Shown here: positions 53,431 to 61,010 of the stretch, in pieces
How positions within the stretch are numbered: position 1 is the first letter of the stretch
Layout: each line of letters opens with the position of its first letter
Source of the DNA: Novosphingobium sp. ERN07
GTDB taxonomy: Bacteria; Pseudomonadota; Alphaproteobacteria; Sphingomonadales; Sphingomonadaceae
Assembly: GCF_012641335.1 (NCBI RefSeq)
Contig: NZ_JABAID010000003.1
Span: forward strand, 1-64,000
Reading direction: 5' to 3'
DNA: 64,000 nucleotides
Notes under the pieces: model-generated
What the model was told of the DNA's origin: nothing
Database searches by the model: none
The model's input: the letters and a program-made list of their open reading frames with translations, nothing else
Made by a program: the position numbers and the translations under genes

Positions 53431-54042
53431 TTAATCCCGCCCCAGCATCCGCTTCAGCACGCCGTCGCGGTCGATGACGTGATGTTTCAAGGCACCGCCG
53501 ATGTGCAGCACAAGCAGCACTCCTCCTGCCCAGACCATATAGACGTGCGCCTTGGCAAAAAGGCCGTAGCCTACGATGCCCGGCGCGTCCCACGGGCGCG
53601 GGGTGACGATATGCGGAATCAGCCCGCCCGGTCCGAAGCCATCATGCCCGAAAAACCACATCTGCGGTGCGGAATAGCCTGCGCCTGCGCCCAGCGCGGA
53701 AAGCGCAGCCCACCCTGTCAGCGGTAGCAACAGCAACAGTCCATAGAGCAGCGCCTGCACGCCCCGCGCCGCAAGCGCGCCACTGCGCGACGTCTGCGCT
53801 GGAAGTGCTGGTGCCGGGTGGCGCCATCGCCACCAGAGCCGCACGATGACCGAAGCCAGCAGAAGAAGACCCAGCGTGTGATGAACCTGGCTGGCGCGCA
53901 GATGCAATCCGGCCAGCGGCCCCCCGCGCACGCCATCGAGATAGGTCCAAGCCATTGCAAAGCCTGCCGGCACTTCGACCAGCACCGCCAGCGCCGTGCC
54001 CCAATGCAGCCACCGCGCCGTGCGTGTCCAACCTTCGATCAT
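53431..54042 (-). CDS. Cytochrome b561 family protein
   Basis: A 203-residue membrane protein from the ATG at 54042, which overlaps the LLM stop. Four spans are visible. Heme-ligand candidates are His in RWLHWG, in QVHHTLG and in LLLVLHIGGALKHHVI. Prokaryotic b561 proteins pass electrons between quinone and periplasmic carriers or superoxide. In this operon it may accept electrons from exported oxidases such as the Mo hydroxylase or amine oxidases; this is inference. Confidence 0.87.
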   Translation of the reverse strand: MIEGWTRTARWLHWGTALAVLVEVPAGFAMAWTYLDGVRGGPLAGLHLRASQVHHTLGLLLLASVIVRLWWRWRHPAPALPAQTSRSGALAARGVQALLYGLLLLLPLTGWAALSALGAGAGYSAPQMWFFGHDGFGPGGLIPHIVTPRPWDAPGIVGYGLFAKAHVYMVWAGGVLLVLHIGGALKHHVIDRDGVLKRMLGRD

Positions 54043-55100
54043 GCCGCCAGCCTCCGCAATTCCGGCCCGATCTCCGTGCCGATGCAATGCGTATCGGCCA
54101 GCCAGTCGAACCCGGTGATCAGGAAATTGTCGATCCCCACCGCGCGATAGCGCAGCAGGGCCTGCACCAGCGTGTCGGGCGATCCGACCAGACACATGAC
54201 CTGCAAGCGCCCCTGCGTTGCCCGTGTCAGCCCGGTCCACAGACATGGATCGGCTGCGGCATCATCGGCCTGTGCGGCCTTTGCCGTAACCTCTTCGGCA
54301 GCCTTGCCCAGATCGCGGCCCAGCGCGCCATGCGCCGCCTGCCGCGCCACGATGCCGCGTAGCAGATCGTCCGCGCGCGCCCATGCCGCTTCATCGCTGT
54401 CTGCCACGACCAGCCGCATCGACATGGACGTGCGCGGGTTGCGCCCATGCTTTGCCGCCTCTGCACGCACTGTATCGACCTGCTGCGCGATCTGGCTTAC
54501 GCTGCCGGGGCCGAAGGCATAGACATCGGCCAGTTCCGCGCCGAATTGCAGCGCCAGCGGCGATGTGCCCGCCCAGAACACCGGCACGCCGCTTGCCAAG
54601 GGGCGCACTTCAGACCCTGCGTTTTCAAAGCGATACCAATCGCCTTCATGGTCGCACGGCATTTCGCCCGCCCAGACCCGGCGCATGATCCGCACATATT
54701 CGTTGCTGCGGCGATAGCGTTCGTCCTTGGTCAGGTAATCGCCATCGCACCGCGTTTCGATATCCGAAAACGCCGTGATCACGTGGACCCCGGCCCGCCC
54801 GCCGGAGAACTGATCCAGCGTAGCAAAAGCGCGCGCGGCCATCGTCGGCGCGATAAAGCCGGGGCGGTGCGCCACCATCAGCTTCAGCCGCGTGGTTGCC
54901 GCCGCGACCCATGTTGCCGTTACCAGACTGTCAGCCGATTTGGCGTTCTGCCCCACCAGCACCCGGTCATAGCCCGCCGCTTCATAGGCGCGGGCAATCT
55001 CTGCCACAAAGGTCGGGTCATATGGCCCCGGCACCTCGCTCGCCTCGCTGGTGCGATACGGCGAAACAAGGCCGACGATCTCGATATCATGCCGTTGCAT
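54039..55100 (-). CDS. Luciferase-like (LLM) flavin-dependent monooxygenase 1, SsuD type
   Basis: A 353-residue protein from the ATG at 55100 (ribosome site gggg), overlapping the symporter stop by 14 bp. IARAYEAAGYDRVLVGQNAKSADSLVTATWVAAAT and LKLMVAHRPGFIAPTMAARAFATLDQFSGGRAGVHVITA are typical of the alkanesulfonate monooxygenase branch. VFWAGTSPLALQFGAELADVYAFG follows. It needs reduced FMN from a partner reductase; no reductase gene is visible in the window. Confidence 0.9.
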   Translation of the reverse strand: MQRHDIEIVGLVSPYRTSEASEVPGPYDPTFVAEIARAYEAAGYDRVLVGQNAKSADSLVTATWVAAATTRLKLMVAHRPGFIAPTMAARAFATLDQFSGGRAGVHVITAFSDIETRCDGDYLTKDERYRRSNEYVRIMRRVWAGEMPCDHEGDWYRFENAGSEVRPLASGVPVFWAGTSPLALQFGAELADVYAFGPGSVSQIAQQVDTVRAEAAKHGRNPRTSMSMRLVVADSDEAAWARADDLLRGIVARQAAHGALGRDLGKAAEEVTAKAAQADDAAADPCLWTGLTRATQGRLQVMCLVGSPDTLVQALLRYRAVGIDNFLITGFDWLADTHCIGTEIGPELRRLAA

Positions 55101-56493
55101 CGGTCGCCCCTGCCATGTTTTCTGCAGCCTCAACCGTCGCGGCATCGAGCCGGTAGAACGCCATAGCCGCCATAGCCGCCATCATCGACACGGCGGGAAT
55201 CACCGATACGCACAACAGCACCGCCAGCCTTGCGTTTGGCCCCTGCTCCGCCGCCATGCCGCTGGCCGAAGGGACATAGCCCATTGCCGAAAGGAACACG
55301 CCCATCGCCGCCAAGGCGGCGGCAGACGAAAGCTTGTCGAACAGTGTGGTGAACCCGGCAAACGCGCCCTCGCGCCGCTCGCCACTGGTCACGTAGTCGT
55401 AGCGCACCGCATCGGACAGCAGCGAATAAGCGCACAGGATCATCCCCGCACCCGCCAGCCCGCTGATGGCACCGCGCACCGAAATCAGCAGCATGGATTC
55501 GCCCTGCACGGCCAGCAGCCAGCTTGCCTGCACCAGCGCATAGAGCGCCAGCGCGCCGATATAGCAGGTCTTCTTGCCCAGTCGGTTCGAAAGCCACACC
55601 CACCCGGTCATGCTGACCAGCATCGCCACCGTGGCGAGCATGAAGTAGGTGCCCAGCACATTGTCCTTCTGACCCAAGCCAATACGCGTAAAGAACGCCA
55701 GCGCCGCGGACCCGATGGCCGTGCCGAACAGCAGGAACACATGGGCGATGGCCAGAATGCGGAACGGCACGTTCTTCCACGCCAGCAGCACCTGCCGCCA
55801 CAGCGCCACCATCGGATTCACCCGCGCGGCGGCTGCGCGTTCCGGCGGCGCGGTGCGCGGGGCGTTGGTCAGGAGCCGCACCGCCATCACCGTCGCCACA
55901 AACACCACCGCGCTTACGATCAGCGCGATCAGCAGATGCCCTTCGCGCGTCGGCCCGGTCTGGCTCAGCACCCACGTCGGCAGCGTGGACCCCAGCATCG
56001 TGCCGATGGCATTGCCATAGGACCGCCAGCCCATCAGCCGCGTGCGCTCGCGCGGGTCGGCAGAGCTTTCCACCAGCATGGCAAAGCCCGGAATCGTCAG
56101 CAGCGTGTATCCGGTGGCGTGGATCATCAGCGCGATGGTGACGAACAGTTGCGCCAGCAGGATCGATCCGAATGACGGCGCGCCGAACAGCAGCGCCAGC
56201 CCCAGCGGCATGGCGATCCCGCCTGCGAACAGGAAAGGCAACCGCCGCCCCCAGCGCGTCTTTGCCCGGTCGCTCCACGCGCCCACGGCGGGATCGGCAA
56301 ACCCGTCATAGATTTTCACGAAGGCGAATATCGCGCCCGCCGCGCCTGCCGATATGGCCAGACTGTCGGTCATGAACCGCAGGCCCAGCACGGTGACAAG
56401 GTTCTGCCCCGCCGCATGGGCCAGCGGAATCAGCGCCGACCCCAGACGGATGGCCCACACGCTGGCCTGCGCCTTGTTCCCTGTATCCGACAC
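55087..56493 (-). CDS. GPH-family cation symporter (MFS) 2
   Basis: A 468-residue membrane protein from the GTG at 56493, with gggaga 7 bases upstream; the ATG-bearing longer frame is not membrane-like. FVKIYDGFADPAVGAWSDRAKTRWGRRLPFL is the clear GPH loop motif with its conserved Asp residues. It lies 120 bp after flavin monooxygenase 2 and before LLM 1, probably in one operon. It is related to GPH symporters 1 and 3 of this island. Confidence 0.89.
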   Translation of the reverse strand: MSDTGNKAQASVWAIRLGSALIPLAHAAGQNLVTVLGLRFMTDSLAISAGAAGAIFAFVKIYDGFADPAVGAWSDRAKTRWGRRLPFLFAGGIAMPLGLALLFGAPSFGSILLAQLFVTIALMIHATGYTLLTIPGFAMLVESSADPRERTRLMGWRSYGNAIGTMLGSTLPTWVLSQTGPTREGHLLIALIVSAVVFVATVMAVRLLTNAPRTAPPERAAAARVNPMVALWRQVLLAWKNVPFRILAIAHVFLLFGTAIGSAALAFFTRIGLGQKDNVLGTYFMLATVAMLVSMTGWVWLSNRLGKKTCYIGALALYALVQASWLLAVQGESMLLISVRGAISGLAGAGMILCAYSLLSDAVRYDYVTSGERREGAFAGFTTLFDKLSSAAALAAMGVFLSAMGYVPSASGMAAEQGPNARLAVLLCVSVIPAVSMMAAMAAMAFYRLDAATVEAAENMAGATDATA

Positions 56494-56585
56494 GGCGTTC
56501 TCCCGGCGGCGCAAGGCCCCACGCCGATGCACCATCAATACCGAAGGTGCCCTAGCTGCCCGGCAGCGCCCGCCCGTTGTCGCCA

Positions 56586-56604
56586 CTCTCCGCCACGCGG
56601 AGAG
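56586..56604. repeat. Intergenic palindrome CTCTCCGC-CAC-GCGGAGAG
   Basis: A perfect 8-bp stem with a 3-base loop, 10 bp after the flavin monooxygenase 2 stop. A partial version lies at 62359-62376. It resembles dispersed hairpins common between genes of sphingomonads and may stabilise or end the transcript, though no T run follows. It also matches the outer pattern of the dyad sites (CCG-N5-CGG) but not their AT arms. Confidence 0.5.
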
Positions 56605-56613
56605 GGAGGGGCG

Positions 56614-57828
56614 TCAACGGATCAGCGCTGCTTCTTTCAGGCTCTGGAACATCGCCTGCCGCAGCAGATAGGCGCGGCGCTTTTCGTCGTTGTCGCGGAT
56701 TTCGGTCAGTTCCTTGCGCCGTGCCGAATGGGCATCGTCGCGCGTGCCGCCGATCAGCGCCATGTTCGCCTTGGTCTGCGTCTGGGTGAAGCTGTGCGTC
56801 ACTTCCCGGCGCTGGCGATCATAGAGCGCAAGGTTGGTGTCCAGATCGGCCTTGCCGTGGATCACCGGCAGCAGCTTTTCAAACAGGTTGAACGCATCGT
56901 GGATGCCCGAATTCATGCCGAAGCCGCCCAGCGGGTTGTTGAGGTGCGAAGCATCGCCAACCAGCGCAACGCGCCCCTGACGGAACGATTTGGCCACGCG
57001 CTGATGCACGCGGTACAGCGTGCGGTGGTGGGTTTTCACGTCCACGCCTTCGCCCAAAAGGCGCTGGAAAATGCCGTTCTTGTTGGCTTCGGACAGCAGA
57101 TCAGCTTCGTCCACCGAACCGTTCACCGGCACCAGCACGCGCCATACCGAAGGCACGCGCAGCAGCACCAGCCATTCTTCCGGGTCGGAAACATAGTTCA
57201 CCAGCGCCAGATTGGGCAGATAGTCCGCCAGTTCCACATCGGTGGAAAGCGTCAGGAACCGTTCGGGATAAGTGAACCCGTCAAATTCCGTGCCCAGCCA
57301 TTTGCGCACGATGGAATTGGCCCCATCGGCCCCGATCAGGAAATCGGCGCGAATGCGTTCGATCCCGGTCATCGTCTCGACCGAAAGGTTTACGCCCGCA
57401 TCGTCCTGCTCGAACGTCAGCAACCGGCTGTTGAAGCGCAGATCGGCGTTGGGATAGGTCTCCAGCCGTTCGGCTAGCGCGCGCGAAAGGTGGTATTGTT
57501 CGCACTGGATACGGAACGGGTATCGCGTCACGTCCGAAAGTTCGGCCATGTCAAAAGCAATGGCCTCGCCCGATTGCCGGTCGCGCCAATGATAGATGGG
57601 TGCCTTCAGCCCCTTGTCCAGCAGCATCTTGGTGATGCCGATTTCATCCAGCATTTCCAGCGTCGGCGGATGGAACGTGGATGCGCGCAGATCCTGTGCG
57701 CAATCGGCCCCGGCTTCCAGCAGGATCACCGAAACGCCCGCTTTGGCCAGCAAGGTGGCAATAGTGGTGCCAACCGGCCCCGCGCCTGCCACCACCACCT
57801 GGCAACGATCAACTCCTGTCTTGGTCAA
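56614..57828 (-). CDS. Group A flavin monooxygenase 2 (PHBH/PheA type)
   Basis: A 404-residue protein starting with TTG at 57828 (tggag 8 bases upstream). VVVAGAGPVGTTIATLLAKAG, GADGANSIVRKWLG and LVGDASHLNNPLGGFGMN are the three FAD/NAD(P)H motifs. It is co-linear with flavin monooxygenase 1 over its entire length, down to the last residues. Dyad site 11 lies 71 bp before its start, inside the end of the neighbouring hydrolase gene. The pair may hydroxylate two successive intermediates or two related substrates. Confidence 0.92.
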   Translation of the reverse strand: MTKTGVDRCQVVVAGAGPVGTTIATLLAKAGVSVILLEAGADCAQDLRASTFHPPTLEMLDEIGITKMLLDKGLKAPIYHWRDRQSGEAIAFDMAELSDVTRYPFRIQCEQYHLSRALAERLETYPNADLRFNSRLLTFEQDDAGVNLSVETMTGIERIRADFLIGADGANSIVRKWLGTEFDGFTYPERFLTLSTDVELADYLPNLALVNYVSDPEEWLVLLRVPSVWRVLVPVNGSVDEADLLSEANKNGIFQRLLGEGVDVKTHHRTLYRVHQRVAKSFRQGRVALVGDASHLNNPLGGFGMNSGIHDAFNLFEKLLPVIHGKADLDTNLALYDRQRREVTHSFTQTQTKANMALIGGTRDDAHSARRKELTEIRDNDEKRRAYLLRQAMFQSLKEAALIR

Positions 57829-57899
57829 GACGAAACTCCAATCAGATTGCCATTCTGCCTATGGATGGCGCGGGCAAGTCGCTGCGCCAGGGCGCACAT

Positions 57900-57916
57900 T
57901 ATCCGACAACCGGTCA
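57900..57916 (-). promoter_or_regulatory. Dyad site 11 (TATCCG-ACAAC-CGGTCA), flavin monooxygenase 2
   Basis: Toward the gene it reads TGACCG-N5-CGGATA with the perfect half 71 bp before the TTG. Its distal end overlaps the stop codon of the hydrolase at 57914. Confidence 0.68.
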
Positions 57917-58921
57917 CTCTTTCTCGCCAGTCGGAACGCTTGCGGCCGGCGCGGTTGCCGTCCGGTCCAGCCAGGCACGCAGATCGCGCGTGAACTTTTC
58001 CGGCTTCTCCCACATCGGGAAGTGCCCAAGATCCGGGTATTCGATCAGATCGACCTTGGTGTTGGTGAACCGCTTGACCGATGCTTTCGCGCTTTGCGAA
58101 ATTACATCGTCGTACGAGCACCACTGCAACAACACCGGCACGCGCACGCTTTCCGCCACGGCCCCGACATCGCTGGTCTTGAAGGCCTTGGCGTTGGCCT
58201 GAATATATTGTGCCTGCCGTTGCAGCGCGCCGGGCAGGTTGTTCATGTCGTAAATCTGGTCGACCATGCGGTCAGTCGGCTCAAAATCCGGCGGCGTGGT
58301 GTCTTCCAGCACCAGCCGCCAGAATTCGCGGTGCCGCCAATCGGGCAGGATCGCCTTGTGCGTCGCCAGCATCCAGCGCAGCCGCCAGTCCACTTCGCGC
58401 GTCTGGCTGGGGCGTTCCAGCGGCAGCATGGAAAATGCCATAGCCGTCACATGCCCCGGATAGGCGCGGTTGTATTCCAGCCCCACGTTCGCCCCGTTGG
58501 ACGTTGCCACCAGCGCGAACTTGTCGTGCCCCAGCGCCTTCATCAGCCCGTCCATCAACTGCGCCGAACGCGGCGTGGAATAGACACCGCTGGGATCAGG
58601 CCCGGTCAGGCCATAGGGCGACCAGTCGAACCGCACGACGCGGTACTTGTCGGCCAGCAGCGGGGCCACACCATCCCATTCGTGCAGGTTCACGATGGAC
58701 CCGTGCAGCAGGACGACCACCGGCCCATCCTTCGGCCCTTCCTCGCGCACGTGCATCCGCACGCCGTCCACGGTCACGAACCGCGAAGGCGCATCGGCCC
58801 AGCGCTTTTCCAGCTCCGCCCGGTCGGTTTCGCCCGCGCCCGCGCGCAGGGCGAGAACCGTGCCGCCCAGCCCCAGCGCCAGCGCACCGACAAGGCCCAG
58901 CGCAATGTGCCGCTTCTTCAT
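57914..58921 (-). CDS. Membrane-anchored or exported alpha/beta hydrolase
   Basis: A 335-residue protein with a hydrophobic N-terminus (ALGLVGALALGLGGTVLAL). VVVLLHGSIVNLHEWDGV is the oxyanion loop, ATSNGA (Ser141) the nucleophile elbow, with Ala in place of the first Gly of GxSxG. LLQWCSYDDVISQ holds the acid and DLGHFPMWEKPE the His. It is related to the exported hydrolase at 26026-27039. Its start overlaps the LLM 2 stop (ATGA), making it the last gene of the M24-LLM3-LLM2 operon. Confidence 0.88.
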   Translation of the reverse strand: MKKRHIALGLVGALALGLGGTVLALRAGAGETDRAELEKRWADAPSRFVTVDGVRMHVREEGPKDGPVVVLLHGSIVNLHEWDGVAPLLADKYRVVRFDWSPYGLTGPDPSGVYSTPRSAQLMDGLMKALGHDKFALVATSNGANVGLEYNRAYPGHVTAMAFSMLPLERPSQTREVDWRLRWMLATHKAILPDWRHREFWRLVLEDTTPPDFEPTDRMVDQIYDMNNLPGALQRQAQYIQANAKAFKTSDVGAVAESVRVPVLLQWCSYDDVISQSAKASVKRFTNTKVDLIEYPDLGHFPMWEKPEKFTRDLRAWLDRTATAPAASVPTGEKE

Positions 58922-60144
58922 GCCTCCACTTTCAGGCGGGCAGGCAAGCCCAGCGTTTCGCGCAAGGTGGTGCCGGGATATTCGGTGCGAAGCCGCCCGC
59001 GCTTTTGCAGCACCGGCACGACCTGCTCAGCAAAATCTTCAAGCCCGCCGGGCATATAGCTCGGCTGCAGCGTGAAGCCATCACACGCGCCGCTGTCGCG
59101 CCATTCGATCATCATTTCAGCCATCTGTTCGCCGGTGCCGATGAACACGTTGTGCCCGCGCGGGTGGCGCATGAAATTGGCGGCGAAATCGCCCAGCGGC
59201 GTGCCCTTTTCGGCAGCAGGCCTTACCGATTTGGCCACATCGGCAGGCGGCAGCAACGTCTTGGCAAGGATATCATCCACCGGGATCGCGGCATCGGGAT
59301 CATAGGCCGTCAGATCGCAGCACAGCGATTCCGAAAGGTATTCGATCGCCAGCGGCACATCGCCCATGTCGAGGATCGCGGCATGGTTCGTCCGCGCTTC
59401 CTCTTCGGTGCCGCCCAACACGCACGAAAGCCCCGGCATCACCCGCACACCATCGGGATTGCCGCCCACGCCCGCGATGCGGTGGCGCATGTCGTTGCGG
59501 AAATCGATCCCGGCTTCGATATTCGCGGCGGGGCAGAAAATGGCCTCTGCCGTGCGGGCGGCAAAATCACGGCCTTCGGGCGATTGGCCCGCCTGCACCA
59601 GCACGGGCCGCCCCTGCGGCAGTGCCGGTCCGGCGCGGTCCATCGCGGCCCACAGCTCACACGCCTTGGCCACGACGTCCACGGCGTTGCGATAGCGCTG
59701 ATCCTTGGGCGGCAGTTCGGCTTCGCCAAAGTTCGGCGCGGTATCGGGGTGCGCGGTGGTCACGATGTTCCACCCGGCACGACCGCCGCTGATCCTGTCC
59801 ATCGCGGCAAAGCGTTCGGCCAGCATTTCGGGCGTGTTGTAAGTGGTGGAAACCGTGGCGACGAGGCCGACCCGTTCGGTCACCGCCGCCATCGCCATCA
59901 GCAGGCTGACCGGGTCGAGCGTTGGCATCGCCAGCCGTCCCGGCGTGCGCCCGCCCGCGCCGCGCGATTGCAACTGATCGCCAAACACGATGGCGTCAAA
60001 GCACGCATCCTCGGCCATCTTCGCCACGCGGGCATAGTATTCCATCGAAAACACGCCCTCTGGCCGCGCGCGCGGGTGCCGCCAGCCGGTGGGGAAAAAG
60101 CCGATGCCCTGAAGGAAGGCCCAGAGGTGGATCTGCTTGCTCAT
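58918..60144 (-). CDS. Luciferase-like monooxygenase 2 (NtaA/SnaA/DszA type)
   Basis: A 408-residue protein. IHLWAFLQGIGFFPTGWRHP at the N-terminus, AAVTERVGLVATVSTTYNTPEMLAERFAAMDRISGGRAGWNIVTT and PVLVQAGQSPEGRDFAARTAEAIF are the hallmarks of the nitrilotriacetate/pristinamycin/dibenzothiophene-sulfone monooxygenase group. These use FMNH2 and oxygen to cleave C-N or C-S bonds. Full length. Coupled by 4-bp overlaps to LLM 3 upstream and the hydrolase downstream. A flavin reductase is needed but is not in the window. Confidence 0.92.
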   Translation of the reverse strand: MSKQIHLWAFLQGIGFFPTGWRHPRARPEGVFSMEYYARVAKMAEDACFDAIVFGDQLQSRGAGGRTPGRLAMPTLDPVSLLMAMAAVTERVGLVATVSTTYNTPEMLAERFAAMDRISGGRAGWNIVTTAHPDTAPNFGEAELPPKDQRYRNAVDVVAKACELWAAMDRAGPALPQGRPVLVQAGQSPEGRDFAARTAEAIFCPAANIEAGIDFRNDMRHRIAGVGGNPDGVRVMPGLSCVLGGTEEEARTNHAAILDMGDVPLAIEYLSESLCCDLTAYDPDAAIPVDDILAKTLLPPADVAKSVRPAAEKGTPLGDFAANFMRHPRGHNVFIGTGEQMAEMMIEWRDSGACDGFTLQPSYMPGGLEDFAEQVVPVLQKRGRLRTEYPGTTLRETLGLPARLKVEA

Positions 60145-61010
60145 GCGACATACTCCGGCACGAACGCGCCCTTGGCCTGCGTCGATGCGGTTTGGGGAAG
60201 CGCAAGGCCAAGCCGTTCGCGCAGGGTTCCGGTGATGGCAGGGACGGTGCCGGGACGGTCGGCCAGCAGCGCGCCGATTGCTGCGATTGCTGCAGGCAAT
60301 GCTGCAGCCGATTCCGTCAGCATAAAATGCACGCCGTCGATTTCGCCAGTGTCGAACGACGCCGCCAGCGCTGCTGAATCCACCTCCGCGCCGGGCGCGA
60401 TCTTCAGCAAACGCCGCGCCGATTCCGCCGCAGCATCAGGCGCATCGACCAGCACCACATCGGCATCGTCGATCCCGATGGGTGCGGCTTCATCCAGCAC
60501 CAGCACGGGCTGGCCCTGCAGTGGGCGCATCGCGTTGACCGGGCCTGCCGTATCGAAAAACGGCCCGCGATAGTTCGGGCGCACGACCTGATCGGGGTTC
60601 AGGTAGACGCCGCTCTCTTTGTCGATCACCAGCGTATCGGCGCCCCAGCCATCCCACAGCGCGCGGGCGGCGCGCACCATGTCAGCCGCTGCACCCGGTT
60701 CGGCATCTTCTGCGATCACCGACCAGCCGGTGCGGCCATCGGCCAGAAAGTCCACCGCAGAAAGCGCGCGCGCCACATGGAAAGGATGCGCGTTCGATGC
60801 GGGCACCGTCGCCACGATGGCCGTCCGCGATGTCAGCGGCGCGGCCCATGCGGCCAGCACTTGCGCATCGAACGGGCGCGCGCCAGCACGGCCCAGCATC
60901 AGCAGATCAAGGCCAGCCGCTTCTGCCGCTGCGATGACGGGCCGCGCCAGTTCGGGCACGGCAAGATCGGCGTCTGTGACACAGGCCGAAACGATAAAGG
61001 ATCGGGTCAT
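60141..61010 (-). CDS. Short divergent luciferase-like protein (LLM 3)
   Basis: A 289-residue protein. VIAAAEAAGLDLLMLGRAG, SRTAIVATVPASNAHPFHVARALSAVDFLADGRTGWSVIAED and the C-terminal TGTLRERLGLALP follow the LLM 2 pattern. About 120 residues of the barrel are missing or shortened, including most of the flavin-phosphate region. It may be a non-catalytic partner of LLM 2, as luciferases are often heterodimers, or a decaying copy. The intact frame and ATGA couplings on both sides favour a working partner. Confidence 0.78.
   Translation of the reverse strand: MTRSFIVSACVTDADLAVPELARPVIAAAEAAGLDLLMLGRAGARPFDAQVLAAWAAPLTSRTAIVATVPASNAHPFHVARALSAVDFLADGRTGWSVIAEDAEPGAAADMVRAARALWDGWGADTLVIDKESGVYLNPDQVVRPNYRGPFFDTAGPVNAMRPLQGQPVLVLDEAAPIGIDDADVVLVDAPDAAAESARRLLKIAPGAEVDSAALAASFDTGEIDGVHFMLTESAAALPAAIAAIGALLADRPGTVPAITGTLRERLGLALPQTASTQAKGAFVPEYVA

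Noticed and set aside
56586..56604. Palindrome CTCTCCGC-CAC-GCGGAGAG as a TATCCG-type regulatory site
   Set aside because: The CCG-N5-CGG core fits but the outer TAT/ATA arms do not, and it follows a stop codon rather than preceding a start. Annotated as a hairpin instead.
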